From Collimonas sp. PA-H2 (GTDB lineage: Bacteria > Pseudomonadota > Gammaproteobacteria > Burkholderiales > Burkholderiaceae_D), in assembly GCF_002564105.1 (NCBI RefSeq), contig NZ_PDBX01000001.1, positions 372,001 to 436,000 on the forward strand: DNA of 64,000 nucleotides, read 5' to 3'. The position numbers and the translations under genes were made by a program. This document shows, piece after piece, positions 25,865 to 37,326 of the stretch (its first letter is position 1; every line of letters starts with the position of its first letter). Below the pieces are notes generated by a model, which was not told the DNA's origin, did not search any database, and was given only the letters and a program-made list of their open reading frames with translations.

Positions 25865-26710
25865 TTAAAAACAGTTGAGCGTCCGGCTGCCGTTCTGAAT
25901 GACTTCGACACATTGCGATTGCGAAGCTGACGCCACCATCGGTTTGCTGCGCATCACCCTGGGCCTGGCAGCAGCAACCTTGGCTGGCGCTGCTTCCGGT
26001 TCTACACGCTCTCCAAACAGCTGGTTCTTGGTAATGCCTGCGGTTGTTACCGTGTTCTTATCGACCTGGTTGCGCAGTACCAGCGATAACGTGCCGACAC
26101 TGCGCGCCAGATCGAGTTTTTCCGAATCCTCCAGCGTCAACTCCAGCGTCACCGCACTGACTACCCGCGGCTTGGTATCGTCGCGGCCGGCTTCCTGCGC
26201 CACCGCCAGCACCAGTACATGCTCCAGCACGGTCTTGCTGATCTGCTTGCCTTCTTCGCCCTTGTTCTTGTCCTGCTGCGCATTCACCATGACATCTACA
26301 TAGTTGCCGGGGAGCGCGAATCCAGCCACCCCGACCACGTCGTTGACTCTTACCGTCATGGCGCGCTTGCCCTCGGCAATCACGGCGGAAAGCCCCCCTT
26401 GCGTACCCACCGGCGCCAGCTTGCCGTCGAGAATTGCTTCGCCGCGCAGCACGCCGACTTTCACAACCCGGTCCTGCAAATCCTTGATTTCTTTAAAAGC
26501 GCCTGATGGCACCGATCCACTGGGCCAATCAACTGTCGACAGCATTTGCGCATTGATCTTGCTTCCCAGTTCGATATCGGATGCAGCTATCACGACTTTA
26601 TTGGACGCGATGTTGCCTTGCTTCGATACCCACCCAGCCGCATATACAGCGGCTCCCAGACCGATCAGCGCTGCCAGCATGAGCAATCCGATTGCTTTGA
26701 CGTTTTTCAT
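25865..26710 (-). CDS. cpaB: Flp pilus assembly protein CpaB/RcpC
   Basis: The 281-residue protein has an N-terminal membrane helix (AIGLLMLAALIGLGAAVYAAGWV) followed by a SAF-like domain (VVIAASDIELGSKINAQMLSTVDWPSGSVP) and the RcpC block (AMTVRVNDVVGVAGFALPGNYVDVMV, about residues 118-143). It is a periplasmic partner of the secretin. Two Cys lie close to the C-terminus (SQCVEVIQNGSRTLNCF). Confidence 0.92.
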   Translation of the reverse strand: MKNVKAIGLLMLAALIGLGAAVYAAGWVSKQGNIASNKVVIAASDIELGSKINAQMLSTVDWPSGSVPSGAFKEIKDLQDRVVKVGVLRGEAILDGKLAPVGTQGGLSAVIAEGKRAMTVRVNDVVGVAGFALPGNYVDVMVNAQQDKNKGEEGKQISKTVLEHVLVLAVAQEAGRDDTKPRVVSAVTLELTLEDSEKLDLARSVGTLSLVLRNQVDKNTVTTAGITKNQLFGERVEPEAAPAKVAAARPRVMRSKPMVASASQSQCVEVIQNGSRTLNCF

Positions 26711-26740
26711 TTTCGATCCCAGTCAGGTTTGTTTTGCAAG

Positions 26741-27325
26741 CTACAAATAACCTAGTTGCCGTGCCACCATATAGCCGGTGGCGCCTATGCCGATGCTGAC
26801 GCCATACGGTAATTTCCCTACCGACTGGCTTGCTTCCATGTGGATGTCTGGCTTAATGCCTCCGATTGCCGACAGCACCATGATCTGCACGATATTCTTT
26901 ACGTTGCCTAGCATCCGCCCCAGCGCCCTGTTAAACAGTGCAAATCCCAAGGCAGCGATGCCGCCGACAATAAAGGTGGATATGACCGCATAAAATATGG
27001 CGGGGAAACCCAGGAACGCTCCGACCATCGCCATCAGCTTTACGTCGCCCGCCCCCATGGCCCTGAGCGCATACAGCGGCAATGTCATGAGCAAACCAAG
27101 CAACAAACCTTCGAATGCCCATAGAAAGCCGGCGTGCGGTGAAATGGGAACCACCGTGTTGTAAATCAAGCCGAAAGCCGTGCCGCTTGCCGTTATCCAG
27201 TTCGGAATCCTGTAGACCCGAAAATCGCAGATTGAAGCAAGCACCAGCAATGCAATCAAGACACCCGTACGAGGATCCGTGACGAGCATGCCGAGAAGTT
27301 CGAGTAGTGACTGAAATGCTTGCAT
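26741..27325 (-). CDS. tadV: Prepilin peptidase TadV/CpaA
   Basis: The 194-residue aspartic membrane peptidase is taken from the ATG of 27325 with GAGAGA upstream; the frame is open to 27634 but that part overlaps the pilin gene in another frame. Family residues: CDFRVYRIPNW (Asp in the first site, about residue 35) and GAGDVKLMA (Asp in the second GxGD site, about residue 92). It cleaves the Flp pilins and TadE/F pseudopilins. Confidence 0.92.
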   Translation of the reverse strand: MQAFQSLLELLGMLVTDPRTGVLIALLVLASICDFRVYRIPNWITASGTAFGLIYNTVVPISPHAGFLWAFEGLLLGLLMTLPLYALRAMGAGDVKLMAMVGAFLGFPAIFYAVISTFIVGGIAALGFALFNRALGRMLGNVKNIVQIMVLSAIGGIKPDIHMEASQSVGKLPYGVSIGIGATGYMVARQLGYL

Positions 27326-27396
27326 GATCTCTCTCAGTAGCGATTCAAATGAAACGTGAGCGGTAACCAGCTGCGGCTTGCGTCCAAGACTTCTGC

Positions 27397-27543
27397 TTAT
27401 ACATTCTTCGCCAGGGCGAGCAGCGCCAGCGCGCAGACCACGATGACAAGCGCTCCGATAAGTGCGCACTCCATAAGAGACGCACCATCCTCTTTCTTGA
27501 AGAAACGCTTGAGGGCATGCGATAGTTCGTCGATTAATCGCAT
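27397..27543 (-). CDS. flp: Divergent Flp-like pilin at the head of the tad operon
   Basis: The 48-residue peptide starts at the ATG of 27543 with ACGGAGAAGAGT upstream. It has the Flp layout (basic leader RFFKKEDG, then ASLMECALIGALVIVVCALALLAL), but the usual Glu-Tyr is Glu-Cys and the protein ends right after the hydrophobic helix. It is probably a minor pilin. It is the first gene of the cluster, 71 bases before tadV. Confidence 0.75.
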   Translation of the reverse strand: MRLIDELSHALKRFFKKEDGASLMECALIGALVIVVCALALLALAKNV

Positions 27544-28094
27544 ACTCTTCTCCGTTTTGGTTGTTCATCGTTCGACTCATTTTTTTCAATCGGACTGCAA
27601 TGCTCACATCCTTGAAACGAGTATAGGCAGGCAAAAAAGCAAGTACATGAACGATCGGTCCCTATTTGAATAGGACAGACCGGCTCCTTTAGTCCGGCAT
27701 GGGCAGGACAAAACCACTAGGAGGGATCGGGAAAAACCAACTAGAAAGCCCCCTGCACGCGTCTCCGGCTCAGGAAAATGTGGACTGAAGAAAAATTGTG
27801 GCGACGATCATTTCCGAGAACCTGCAAAAAAACTGAGTCTCAGTTGCTGAAATTGACGCAACCAGAGGCCCGGTAGCGGGGTTTCGATACGCACGATGTC
27901 TGTTTGGCGTTGACGGCAAGCCAGATTTTCTGCAACCGGCCGGCAAGATATTCGACCTTGTCAAATACCGCCACGCCGATTGGCTGAAGCAGCCATGCTT
28001 TGTCGTAAATGGCCTTGGCCTGGCTGAGATTCTCTTGTCGAATCAGCGATACACTCTTTGGCTTACCAATCAATGCAAAACCATGAAGCAAAAA

Positions 28095-28118
28095 AAAGCC
28101 CGCATTTACGCGGGCTTT
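28095..28118 (-). terminator. Terminator, probable native guaA terminator displaced by islands
   Basis: AAAGCCCGC / GCGGGCTTT with loop ATTTAC, followed on the minus strand by a T run. The hairpin is identical to the one at 47496-47519 beside guaA. Confidence 0.7.
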
Positions 28119-28163
28119 CAGGTATTTTTTACTTTTGAGTACTAGCGAACGCCAGCCATCAAA

Positions 28164-28188
28164 TCACTCCCACTCCATCATCAATTAG
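28164..28188 (-). repeat. att-like copy D of the guaA 3' end
   Basis: TCACTCCCACTCCATCAT reads on the minus strand as codons MMEWE-stop, matching the GuaA C-terminus IEWE-stop. The following ATCAATTAG is shared with copy B at 42520. Confidence 0.65.
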
Positions 28189-28425
28189 GTCCGTCAACCC
28201 GCATGATTAAAGGACTTTATGATGATCGATATCAAACTTTACCGTCACTTTTACCGTCTGATTCTCATCCCTTTTTCCGGTGCGGGAGACGAAAATATCC
28301 GTGAGGGAGCGGTGTTTTCGCTCAAATGATCACATACAGGCGCAAATCGAAACTGCCTGCTCCTGGTTTTACCAGCTTTACTATCCGCAGAAGATGTAAG
28401 GCCCGGTCCTTTAGGTCCGCTAGCC

Positions 28426-30156
28426 CTAAAACGCCTTGCCAATCTCGGCCCAGGCGCGCACTGATTTATTGTCGCCAATCAGTTGCGGCGTAGAATCGAA
28501 CGGTATCGCAATATAGAGCTTGGCATGCCACTGGTCCGGTCCGGACCAAGTCATGCCGAAGCCTGCTCCGCTCAACGTCGCGCCATTGTCGCCCGGCAGC
28601 CAGGGATTCTTGTTGACCCTCACGTGTTCGCTGTCGACGAAGGCCAGCACTTGCCAGCATCCGCTCGCGAACTGACCCAGGTCATGCCGCAGTTCAACCG
28701 AACCGAATACGCCGGTATCACCGGACAGCACGCCGATATCGTAGGCGCGAACCGTATAAGGACCGCCCGCGACCATCTTTTCCGCGGAATCCAGGTTGCC
28801 GTTTGACCATTGGCCGAATAGCGCCAGGTACAGAGAGTCGTTTTGATTCAGGTTTTGCAGGTGCGCGAAATTGCCGTTCCATTTCGTGAACCCGCCCTGG
28901 GTTTTAGCGGTTGCAGCATCGGCCAGTTGCGCCGCCCGATCGTCGAATCCGACTCTCCCCGCAGTCAACCCAATACTCCAGGTATCGATGCCGCCGGCCA
29001 GCATGCCGTTGCGCCAGTCTCCGTTCAGGCTTGCGCTCAAGTTATTCAGATGGCGGTCGGTCTTGATGCTGCTGGCGCCGATCCGATCATCTAATTGTTT
29101 GCGATCGTACTGGAGCTGGCCGTACAGGTTGGCGTCGCGTGTACGTATGAACGGGTGCTTGACCCAGCTGCTCGCTACTTGCGCGGTGCCACGCGCATCA
29201 AGCGCACCCAGGCTATCGCCGAGGATGTAATGCAGCGCCGAATAAGAGCCGCCCATGCGCGTGCCCAGGCCATTGAGCAGGGTTTCATAGGAAATGCTGC
29301 CGTAATTCATGTCTCTGCCGCTGCTCAGGGCGCCGATGCTGAGAACATCGCCATGCCGCAGCGGATTGAAGACATTCACGGCGACGCCGAAGCGGGCCTG
29401 GCCGGTATAGCGGTTGCCGAAATTGTCCGCTGTCACGTTGCCAACGACCTGTACCGTCGGGTCGGTTTGTACCTGCAGGTCGGAAGTACCGACCTCTTCG
29501 CCTGGCTTCAGGATTGCGCTGACAGCGACGCCCGGAATATCCGATGCCAGCAGCAACGTTCTGTCGAGCCCTGCCTGGGTGACTGCTCGTCCGGCCTGCA
29601 AAGGAGACAAGGTTTTCTGTAGCAAGGCGTCGCCCGCCCGGCTGCGATTATCGAGTGTAATCTTGCCGTAATTGGCTTCAATGACTTGCATGCGCACCAG
29701 GCCAGCCCGGATGGATTGCACCGGAATGACGGCGCGTGCCAGCGGGTAGCCGCGGAGATGATAGTAGTCAGTGATGCGAGTCGCATATTCGCCGAGTCGG
29801 GGAAGCGTGACGCTTTTTCCTTCGGCTTCAGCCACCAGTGCATGCAGGGTGGCGGTGTCGAACAAGGTGTTGCCAACGATCTGAATTTCCTGGACCGAGA
29901 TCGGTGCGGAAGTCGGCAGGCTGGTGTGGCGATCCTGATCGATGATAAGTCCGGTTCCAGTCGCGGAGGGAGATGGCAGCTTGGGCTGTTGCACCTGTTG
30001 CAAGATGCTGCCGGCATTGGGCGGATCTGCAGCATAAGCTGCCGGCAGCGCGAAGACGGCAAGCATGGCGGTCCATAGCGGTTTCACGAGCTTTGTGGAT
30101 CGCGTGGTGAGTATGCGCGTCTTGCCGTTGGATTTCACGGTAATTGCCTTATTCAT
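28426..30156 (-). CDS. Two-partner secretion transporter TpsB (ShlB/FhaC family)
   Basis: The 576-residue Omp85-superfamily transporter has a signal peptide ending about AAYAA (residue 43), a POTRA_2 domain ([28 protein letters not shown], about 87-160) and a C-terminal 16-strand barrel with ShlB features, ending in the aromatic [12 protein letters not shown]. It exports the adjacent 2061-residue TpsA across the outer membrane. Its start overlaps the tpsA stop by eight bases, so the two genes form one operon in the order A-B. Confidence 0.93.
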   Translation of the reverse strand: MNKAITVKSNGKTRILTTRSTKLVKPLWTAMLAVFALPAAYAADPPNAGSILQQVQQPKLPSPSATGTGLIIDQDRHTSLPTSAPISVQEIQIVGNTLFDTATLHALVAEAEGKSVTLPRLGEYATRITDYYHLRGYPLARAVIPVQSIRAGLVRMQVIEANYGKITLDNRSRAGDALLQKTLSPLQAGRAVTQAGLDRTLLLASDIPGVAVSAILKPGEEVGTSDLQVQTDPTVQVVGNVTADNFGNRYTGQARFGVAVNVFNPLRHGDVLSIGALSSGRDMNYGSISYETLLNGLGTRMGGSYSALHYILGDSLGALDARGTAQVASSWVKHPFIRTRDANLYGQLQYDRKQLDDRIGASSIKTDRHLNNLSASLNGDWRNGMLAGGIDTWSIGLTAGRVGFDDRAAQLADAATAKTQGGFTKWNGNFAHLQNLNQNDSLYLALFGQWSNGNLDSAEKMVAGGPYTVRAYDIGVLSGDTGVFGSVELRHDLGQFASGCWQVLAFVDSEHVRVNKNPWLPGDNGATLSGAGFGMTWSGPDQWHAKLYIAIPFDSTPQLIGDNKSVRAWAEIGKAF

Positions 30157-33100
30157 TCATATTGACCATATCGCTCGGCAGCCTCACGCCGCCATCAATT
30201 ATTTTTAACGACGAGTTCACGTCACCAGCATTCATTGCCGCTTTCTCCACGTTAACTTGCGTTTGACTCTGCGTATACAGCAATACCGTGTCTACCGCAG
30301 ACGCGACAGTTTGGGTTGACTCTGAAGATGTTGGTGTTGGTGTTGGTGTTGGTGTTGGTGTTGGTGTTGGTGTTGGTGTTGGTGTTGGTGTTGGTGTTGG
30401 TGTTGGTGTTGGTGTTGGTGTTGGTGTTGGTGTTGGTGTTGGTGTTGGTGTTGGTGTTGGTGTTGGTGTTGGCGTTGGTGTTGGTGTTGGTGTTGGCGTT
30501 GGCGTTGGTGTTGGCGTCGGCGTCGGCGTGATGCTCACCGAACTGCCGGCAACACTCAGCGCATTGTAGTTGCTGATGAGGCCGCCGTTGTTGCTGGCAC
30601 CCAGGCTCAAGCCAGTAATACTTGCAAGCGCGCTGTTGCTTTGCACGTTGGCGCGAGCAAGGTTGCTAGTATCGCCGGCTCCGGTGACTGAGAAGGTCTG
30701 ATTATTGACCCCGGTTACGGTCAGCACGCTGCCTGCCACCACTGTGGTACCGTCGTAAGTGCGGGAGCCGCTTAGCGTGAGATTGGCCGGCGTGATGGTG
30801 CTGGCCGCGTTGGCGGCATAGGTCACCGCATAATTGTTGCCGCCGTTGCCATCGTTGACCGTCACGCCGGAAACGTTGATCGTACTGCTGCCCGCCCCCA
30901 GCACGTTCGGATTGGCGTAGGCATACACGCCACCGGCGACCGAATCCTGAGTCGTGTTGCCATTGCCGGAATTTGTGAATAAGGTTCCACCAACGATGTA
31001 GGAACCGCCGCTGGCCGTAGTCGTGCCGTCGTATTGCTTTGTAATGGCACTGGTGCCGGTCACTGTCAGCGGTGCTGGCGTGATGGTGCTGGCCGCGTTG
31101 GCGGCATAGGTCACCGCATAATTGTTACCGCCGTTGCCATCGTTGACCGTCACGCCGGAAACGTTGACCGTGCTGTTGCCCGCCCCTAGCACGTTTGGAT
31201 TGACGTAGGCATAGGCGCCACCGGCGACCGAGTCCTGAGTCGTATTGCCATTGCCGGAATTTGTGAATAAGGTTCCGCCAACGATGTAGGAGCCGCCGCT
31301 GGCCGTGGTCGTGCCGTCGTATTGCTTGGTGATGGCGCTGGTGCTGGTCACTGTCAGCGCTGCCGGCTTGATGGTCAAACTGCCGCTGGCGTAGGTGATG
31401 AGGTAGCCTTGCTGACTGTAGGAAGTCAATCCGCCCGGTGTAATCGCATAGCTGCCGGCGTTGATTGCGCCTTGGGAGGCACCGCCATATGTCAACGCGC
31501 CCTGCAGGTTGGAGCCATTGGGCACGACGGAATACGACACGCCGTTGCTGCCGGAATACGCCGTGCCGTTATACGTCGTGGCTGTATTGTTTGCCGTCAC
31601 AGTCAATGGTGTCAGAAACGCCTGCAACAGCGGAGTGGTGTAGCCGTTATACATGATCCAGGTGGCGCCGGAACCATTGCCGGCGCCGAGGAAATCCCAG
31701 CCAGGATTGACGCTGCCGTTACCGCCATGGTCGGCAAGGGCATTCGTGCCGGTGGTGCTGGTGAAATTGGCTGAATTCTCCATCGCCGCCATGCTCATGC
31801 CCCATACGGCGCCTGGCACATCGGCCGTGCCGCCAACGCCGGTCAGCGTATTATTGGCGTCGGTATTGTAGAAGCTATTGTTTATTGAACTGTGGCCGTA
31901 GCCGCCGGAGCCGCCGTTGATGCTGAAGTTGGCGGTGCCGGGATTGCCATTGATGCCACTATTTTTCCCCACCAATCCAGCGACGTTACCGTTTCCCGTC
32001 ACCGTGCCGGTGGCGTAGCTGTTGCTGATTGTACTGTTGCTGTTGCCGCCAGGGCCGGCGATGCAGCAGGTACCGTCGCCGCCGCTGCCACCGTGGCTGT
32101 CGTTGGCCCCCACCAGTCCACCGACGTAGTTGTTGCCCGTCACGGCGCCGGTGGCGTAGCTGTTGCTGATTGAACTGCTGCCGTTGCCGCCAACGTAGCC
32201 GAAAGTGTCGCCGCCGCCGCCGCTGCTTGCGTTGCCCCCCACTAGCCCACCGGCATTGTCACCGGTTGCGCTGACTTTGCCGGTAGCATAGCTGTTGCTA
32301 ATTGAGCTGGAGGCATTGGCGCCGTTAAGGGCGTAACCATTACCGTGAATGACGTTGCCGCCGTCGGCTTGGTTGGCCCCCACCAGTCCACCGACGTTGC
32401 TGGCGCCGCTGACGCCGCCGGTGGCGTAGCTGGCGACTATCGCGCCGCGATTTATTCCGGCCAGCCCGCCGACGTTGTTGACGCCGCTAATGCTGCCGGT
32501 GGCGCCACTGTTGTTGCCGATTGTGCCGACATTGCTACCGACCAAGCCGCCGGCATTGTTGCCGCTTGCGGTTACGCTGCCGCTGGCGCGGCTGTTGTTG
32601 ATCGCGCCGTAGTTCGCCCCCGCCAGCCCGCCAACGTTGTAGCTGCCGTTGACGCTGGCGGTAGCATGGCTGTTGTTGTTGATCGTGCCGCGATTCGCTC
32701 CGACCAGACCGCCGACATTGTTGCCGCTGCCGCTTGCGCTGCCTGTGACAAAGCTGTTGCTGATCGTGCCGTAGTTTACGCCCGCCAGCGCGCCGACGGA
32801 ACTCTGGCCGCTCACGCTCGCAGCGGTTACAGCCAGGTTGGAGACCGAGGCGGTCGAAGCAAGGATGCCAAACATGCCGACGTTATTCAGGCTGGATGAA
32901 ATGGAAAGATTGGTGATAGCATGGCCGGCGCCATCGAGCGTGCCGGCGAAATACAACACATTGAATCCCGGCGACGATGCCAGGTTGATGTCGGCGCTCA
33001 ATCTGAAGCTGGGGCCGGCGACGCTTTCTGAAAAGCCCAACATGTCTTGCAGGCCCTGCACGCTGCTGACGTTGTAATAACCGCCTGTGCCTGCCGGCAA

Positions 33101-36100
33101 GTTCGCCGCATAATTCGCGATATTGAGGGATTCGCCGTGCGTGACCCAATCGGTGAATTGCGCGCCGTACAGGCCGCCCATCGTCATCGGCGCGCCGTTG
33201 CCTAAAATTTTGCCGTTGAGGCTGACTGCCTCGGCATTGTAAAAACTGTTGATGAGCGGTGTGTTTGCGTACAAACCGATCAGCCCACCAACATAGCTGC
33301 TGCCGTTGACGCTGCCGGCTGCGTAGCTGTTGCTGACCGTGCCAAGGGTGTTGCTGGCCCCCAGCAGGCCGCCGACATAGTTGCCGCCGGAGACGTTGCC
33401 GGTAGCGTAGCTGTCGCTGATCGTGCCAATGTAGCTGTGCCCCACCAGCCCGCCGACATAGTCGCCGGCGCCGGTCACGCTGCCGGTAGCGTGGCTGCCG
33501 CTGATCGCGGCGTTGCTGTCCCCAACCAGCCCGCCGACGTTGCCGCCGGTGCCGGTCACGTTGCCGGCGGCATAGCTGTTGCTGATCACGTTGCTGTTTT
33601 CCCCCACCAGCCCGCCAACGAAGTTGCCGCCGCTGACGTCGCCGGTGGCATAGCTACCGCTGATCGCGCCTACGTTCAACCCTACCAATCCGCCGACAGT
33701 GGAGCGTCCACTGACACTGCCAGTGGCGTAGCTATTGCTGATCGCGCCTGAGTTTAACCCTACCAACCCGCCGCCGGGTTGGGAGAGACTGGTGTTGGTC
33801 ACGCTGCCAGTGGCGTAGCTGCCGCTGATCGTGCCTGAATTTACCCCGACCAGCCCGCCGCCAGTCCCGGCCGCGCCGGAGACGTTGCCGGTGGCGTGGC
33901 TGTTGCTGATCGAGCCGCCATAGCTGCCGCCCGCCAACCCGCCGGCTTTTGTAAAGCCGGTGATTTTGCCGGTGGCGTAGCTGTTGCTGACTGTGCCGCC
34001 ATTGTTGGTTCCCACCAGCCCGCCAACAAGGGCGTTACCGCTGATAGCGCCGGTGGCATAACTGCTGTCGACAGTGCCGGTGTTGTATCCCACCAGCCCG
34101 CCGCTACCGTTGTAACCGCCGCTTGCGACGCTGCCGCCGCCCTTGACATTGCCTATGGCATAACTGTCTCTGATTGTGGATAGTTTGTTAAAACCTACCA
34201 ACCCGCCAACCCTCAATTGCGATCCGGCACTGACGGTACCGGTGGCATAGCTGCCGCTGATTGTGCCGAGGAAGCTGAATCCCACCAGTCCGCCAATGTT
34301 AAAGCCAAGGGAGGTGGTGCCGTTTACGTTGCCGGTGACATAGCTGTTGCTGATCGTGCCATTGGTATTATTCCCTACCAGTCCGCCGACGTTGCTATTG
34401 CCCGTCACGCTGCCGCCGACCATGCCGACATTGCGGATCGTGCCGGAGTTGCCGCCAAATAAGCCCACGTTGCTGTTCGTCGTATTGATCGTGAAGCCGC
34501 CAACCGTATGCCCCAGGCCATCGAAGACGCCGGTGAATTGGCCGATCGGGCTGAATCCCGCGCCGCCATTCCAGCCACTTGTGGCGCTGGCATCGACGTT
34601 GCTGCCCATTGCGTAATACCCGCCCAAGTTGTTTTGCATGCCTTGCAGGGTGGTACTGGTGGTGTCCCCGGCCACGCCGACACCGGAACCGGGCGTGACA
34701 TCGGCAATGACGGTATAGCTATTGCCATTGATGCTGAGCAGACCCGTGCCGGCGGCAGGCGTCACTCCAGCATCTGAATAGAAATTCACCGAACCGGCAA
34801 AGCCGCCCGCGTTGGGGTTAAGCACGACGTTGAGCGTGCCGCCAGCCACAGCGGCTGAGGTTGCGAGGCCGCTGCCGGCAGTCGTGACTGTCAGCGGCGC
34901 ACTGTAAGTCGAATTCATTTGCGCAGCGAGGTTGACGCTATTGCCCGCGTTCATAACCAGCGCGCCAGTGTTGCCCGGTGCGCCGCTGACGCCCCAGGTA
35001 ATCGGGGCGTTGACGTTGATATTGTTGTAGGCGTTGAGCGTCAGTGTGCTGGCGCTGCTCCAGTTGACGGTGTCGTTGAGGTTGATGTCACCATGGCTGC
35101 CGGGATTGGCAGTCGTCACGCAGGTAGCGCCAACGCAGGTCGTGGACGGACCGGTAGTGTCAATGGTCACGTTGTTGTTGGCCAGGTCGCTGTTCAACTG
35201 TTGACCAGTAATATTACCGCCGCTGGCGGCAACGGTGAAGTCGCTCGGATCTAGCAGCCAGGAGCCAACCAGACCATGCGGCGCGGATGTCGTGACTTTT
35301 GCGCCATTGGCCACGTTGACGGTCGCCGCCGACGTTTCGATCGCGCCGCCATTGCCGCCGTTGGGCGCGCTGGCGTCCAGCGTGCCGCCGACGTTGACCG
35401 TCCCCGCCGCCATGCCACCCAGCAGGGTGATGTTGCCTTCGCTCTGGTTGACTGTGCGCGCTTCGATAACGCCCGTGTTGTTGACCACGCTAGCCACCAG
35501 CGAGTTAGCCGCGCCCGCGGTCATCATCACCCTGCCGCCGTCGGACTGAATCAAGCCGCCGTTTTCGGCGAGGTTGTTCAAGTCGCTTTGGGTTACCTGG
35601 AGATGCAGCAGATTGTTGCCGCTAAAAGTCAGCGTGACCGCATTGCCTGCTCCTAGCGCGACCGTGCCGAGTTGCGCGGTGATGATGCCTTGGTTGCTGA
35701 CGTGTTGGCCGAGCAAGGCGATATAGCCTCCGCTGTTTGCCGTGAGCGTGCCATGGTTGACGATGCTGCCACCGTTCCCCACCGCATTGCCGCTGAAGGA
35801 TCGGGTATTGCCGCTGGCGTCGTTCAAATTAAGCGTCGATGCTACCAACCCGCCGACGTTAACTTGTGCGCCCTGCCCGAACAAGATGCCGTTCGGATTG
35901 ATCAGATACACCTGGCCATTGGCATTCAGGTGACCGAAGATTTGTGTGCCGTTAGCGTCGAAAATGCGGTTGACCACAATGCTGCTTGACGACGGTTGTA
36001 CGAAATTCACAGTCTCTTGCGCGGCGATGTTAAAGTTTTGCCAATTCAGCGAAAGATTCTGCGTCGCCTGTGTGATGGTGGTGGTGTTGCCGCGTTGCGC

Positions 36101-36334
36101 AATGCTGCCGCTACCCGATACCACTTGTCCGCCACTTGGCCCCGCTTGCGCTGGCGGAACGGCGAATGTGACGATGATGAGTGACAAGGCAGCTGCCATC
36201 AGTTTACGGGGGCGACTCTTACCGTTGCCGCCTTTACCACGGCCACGGGCGTTTTCCGCCACCGCCACCCAACTGTTGCTGATCTGGCTCCAGACGAGGC
36301 GAAAGATATGATTCATGGAGCCGTGACGTTTCAT
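30149..36334 (-). CDS. Two-partner secreted adhesin TpsA (filamentous haemagglutinin-like)
   Basis: The 2061-residue exoprotein starts with an extended signal peptide of ESPR type ([21 protein letters not shown], then a hydrophobic helix ending PPAQA, about residue 64). The TPS domain follows (about 66-190; NPNG in [21 protein letters not shown]). A very long array of GLUG repeats ([18 protein letters not shown] type) spans about residues 600-1500, then two almost identical YDG/MBG-type domains (about 1655-1850) and a Thr-Pro dipeptide tail of about 66 residues before the last 60 residues. It is secreted by the TpsB encoded next to it. Two-component genes lie divergently upstream. The start at 36334 has GGGGAAG upstream. 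Confidence 0.92.
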   Translation of the reverse strand: MKRHGSMNHIFRLVWSQISNSWVAVAENARGRGKGGNGKSRPRKLMAAALSLIIVTFAVPPAQAGPSGGQVVSGSGSIAQRGNTTTITQATQNLSLNWQNFNIAAQETVNFVQPSSSSIVVNRIFDANGTQIFGHLNANGQVYLINPNGILFGQGAQVNVGGLVASTLNLNDASGNTRSFSGNAVGNGGSIVNHGTLTANSGGYIALLGQHVSNQGIITAQLGTVALGAGNAVTLTFSGNNLLHLQVTQSDLNNLAENGGLIQSDGGRVMMTAGAANSLVASVVNNTGVIEARTVNQSEGNITLLGGMAAGTVNVGGTLDASAPNGGNGGAIETSAATVNVANGAKVTTSAPHGLVGSWLLDPSDFTVAASGGNITGQQLNSDLANNNVTIDTTGPSTTCVGATCVTTANPGSHGDINLNDTVNWSSASTLTLNAYNNINVNAPITWGVSGAPGNTGALVMNAGNSVNLAAQMNSTYSAPLTVTTAGSGLATSAAVAGGTLNVVLNPNAGGFAGSVNFYSDAGVTPAAGTGLLSINGNSYTVIADVTPGSGVGVAGDTTSTTLQGMQNNLGGYYAMGSNVDASATSGWNGGAGFSPIGQFTGVFDGLGHTVGGFTINTTNSNVGLFGGNSGTIRNVGMVGGSVTGNSNVGGLVGNNTNGTISNSYVTGNVNGTTSLGFNIGGLVGFSFLGTISGSYATGTVSAGSQLRVGGLVGFNKLSTIRDSYAIGNVKGGGSVASGGYNGSGGLVGYNTGTVDSSYATGAISGNALVGGLVGTNNGGTVSNSYATGKITGFTKAGGLAGGSYGGSISNSHATGNVSGAAGTGGGLVGVNSGTISGSYATGSVTNTSLSQPGGGLVGLNSGAISNSYATGSVSGRSTVGGLVGLNVGAISGSYATGDVSGGNFVGGLVGENSNVISNSYAAGNVTGTGGNVGGLVGDSNAAISGSHATGSVTGAGDYVGGLVGHSYIGTISDSYATGNVSGGNYVGGLLGASNTLGTVSNSYAAGSVNGSSYVGGLIGLYANTPLINSFYNAEAVSLNGKILGNGAPMTMGGLYGAQFTDWVTHGESLNIANYAANLPAGTGGYYNVSSVQGLQDMLGFSESVAGPSFRLSADINLASSPGFNVLYFAGTLDGAGHAITNLSISSSLNNVGMFGILASTASVSNLAVTAASVSGQSSVGALAGVNYGTISNSFVTGSASGSGNNVGGLVGANRGTINNNSHATASVNGSYNVGGLAGANYGAINNSRASGSVTASGNNAGGLVGSNVGTIGNNSGATGSISGVNNVGGLAGINRGAIVASYATGGVSGASNVGGLVGANQADGGNVIHGNGYALNGANASSSISNSYATGKVSATGDNAGGLVGGNASSGGGGDTFGYVGGNGSSSISNSYATGAVTGNNYVGGLVGANDSHGGSGGDGTCCIAGPGGNSNSTISNSYATGTVTGNGNVAGLVGKNSGINGNPGTANFSINGGSGGYGHSSINNSFYNTDANNTLTGVGGTADVPGAVWGMSMAAMENSANFTSTTGTNALADHGGNGSVNPGWDFLGAGNGSGATWIMYNGYTTPLLQAFLTPLTVTANNTATTYNGTAYSGSNGVSYSVVPNGSNLQGALTYGGASQGAINAGSYAITPGGLTSYSQQGYLITYASGSLTIKPAALTVTSTSAITKQYDGTTTASGGSYIVGGTLFTNSGNGNTTQDSVAGGAYAYVNPNVLGAGNSTVNVSGVTVNDGNGGNNYAVTYAANAASTITPAPLTVTGTSAITKQYDGTTTASGGSYIVGGTLFTNSGNGNTTQDSVAGGVYAYANPNVLGAGSSTINVSGVTVNDGNGGNNYAVTYAANAASTITPANLTLSGSRTYDGTTVVAGSVLTVTGVNNQTFSVTGAGDTSNLARANVQSNSALASITGLSLGASNNGGLISNYNALSVAGSSVSITPTPTPTPTPTPTPTPTPTPTPTPTPTPTPTPTPTPTPTPTPTPTPTPTPTPTPTPTPTPTPTPTPTSSESTQTVASAVDTVLLYTQSQTQVNVEKAAMNAGDVNSSLKIIDGGVRLPSDMVNMNE
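30330..30529 (-). repeat. Hexanucleotide repeat encoding (Thr-Pro)n in tpsA
   Basis: About 33 units of ACACCA/ACGCCA-type sequence (plus strand GGTGTT) in 200 bases, nearly perfect in the middle and degenerate (GGCGTC) at the high-coordinate end. Confidence 0.95.
30785..31360 (-). repeat. 288-bp tandem duplication (YDG domains) in tpsA
   Basis: Two copies with a period of 288 bases (96 residues) share [18 protein letters not shown] and almost all other positions. The high DNA identity implies recent duplication or gene conversion. Confidence 0.9.
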
Positions 36335-36576
36335 GTGGAGCTTCCCCGTTGTAACTTAGTAATAGAGCGGCAGATGCCTGGCGCGACGATACGGAAGTTT
36401 TTTCACGCGACAATTCATTGCTTTTCAGTTTTTTTATATAGGTGATAAATTTGCAAAATTTCCCCCTGATATATTAGGAGACTTGACGAGCTTCGTATGT
36501 CACTAGAACTAGCTACAAAGTAATGGCAAATATGTGGCAATATCTGTGCAGTGATCTGATAGAAGGCTGATTGTTC

Positions 36577-37263
36577 ATGCAACAAACACCAAACAGTTCT
36601 CCCATTGGCGTTGTGTTGGTGGAAGACGATGTCAATTTTCAGAATGCTTTGATAGAGGCCATCGGAGGCGCGCCCGACATCACGCTGTTGAGCGTGGTAG
36701 GCACGCGGGCGCAGGGGTTACTGGTGTTGGATCAAATACAGGCCGATGTGCTGCTGGTCGACCTCGGTTTGCCGGATGGCTCCGGCATCGACGTGATCCG
36801 GGCGGCGCATGCGAAACAGCCCGCATGCAACATCATGGTCAGCACGACGTTCGGCGATGAAATGCATGTGATGCAGTCGCTCGAAGCGGGCGCGTCAGGT
36901 TATCTGCTGAAAGACAGCGCGCCCAAAAATATGCTCGATGAAATCCGTAGCCTGCACGGCGGCGGCAGCCCGATCAGCCCGCTGATAGCGCGGCAGATTC
37001 TGATGCGCTTCCGGCACGACGACCAAGCCATTGCAAAGCCTGAGCCCACATCCGGCAAACAGCGCATAGCATTGTCGGCGCGTGAGCAAGAGGTGCTGGA
37101 ATACATCACCAAAGGCTTTACTTCTGACGAGATCGCCTTATTGATCTCCATCTCGCGCCACACCGTACTGACCTATGTGAGGCGTATTTACACAAAACTC
37201 GAAGTGAAATCAAAAACCGAGGCCATTTATGAAGCACGCAATCAAGGTCTGCTGGCGCAATAA
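36577..37263 (+). CDS. LuxR-family response regulator next to the TPS locus
   Basis: The 228-residue protein starts at the ATG of 36577 (AGAAGG upstream; the TTG six bases earlier is less likely). The receiver domain has Asp62 in VLLVDLGLPDG and the C-terminus a LuxR helix-turn-helix (LSAREQEVLEYITKGFTSDEIALLISISRHTVLTYVRRIYTKLEVKSK). It is divergent from tpsA with a 242-base gap and precedes its kinase by 63 bases, so it may control the adhesin (inference). Confidence 0.92.
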   Translation: MQQTPNSSPIGVVLVEDDVNFQNALIEAIGGAPDITLLSVVGTRAQGLLVLDQIQADVLLVDLGLPDGSGIDVIRAAHAKQPACNIMVSTTFGDEMHVMQSLEAGASGYLLKDSAPKNMLDEIRSLHGGGSPISPLIARQILMRFRHDDQAIAKPEPTSGKQRIALSAREQEVLEYITKGFTSDEIALLISISRHTVLTYVRRIYTKLEVKSKTEAIYEARNQGLLAQ

Positions 37264-37326
37264 TTGAGCGCTTTCGCAGATCGGGTTTCTGCCCGACGAA
37301 AATAACCCTTTAGGTTCCGGCTTAGG

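Larger units (their letters stand above)
27544..28425. other. Junction region between tad locus and island array
   Basis: About 880 bases containing the tad upstream region, a possible but unsupported ORF (27840-28091 minus, 83 residues, no known family), the terminator at 28095-28118 and att copy D at 28164. Bases 28060-28200 resemble 47465-47575 next to guaA: same terminator, same flanking CAATCAATGC and related sequence up to the att site. Confidence 0.5.

Noticed and set aside
27840-28091. 83-codon minus-strand frame beside the terminator
   Set aside because: The start overlaps a duplicated guaA-downstream segment and no family or ribosome-binding site is seen.
30288-30569. Plus-strand frame of (Gly-Val)n
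   Set aside because: It is only the complement of the Thr-Pro repeat in tpsA.
31800-34450. Regular repeats that look like a direct-repeat array (CRISPR-like)
   Set aside because: They are the GLUG protein repeats of tpsA: variable, coding and in frame, with no constant spacers.
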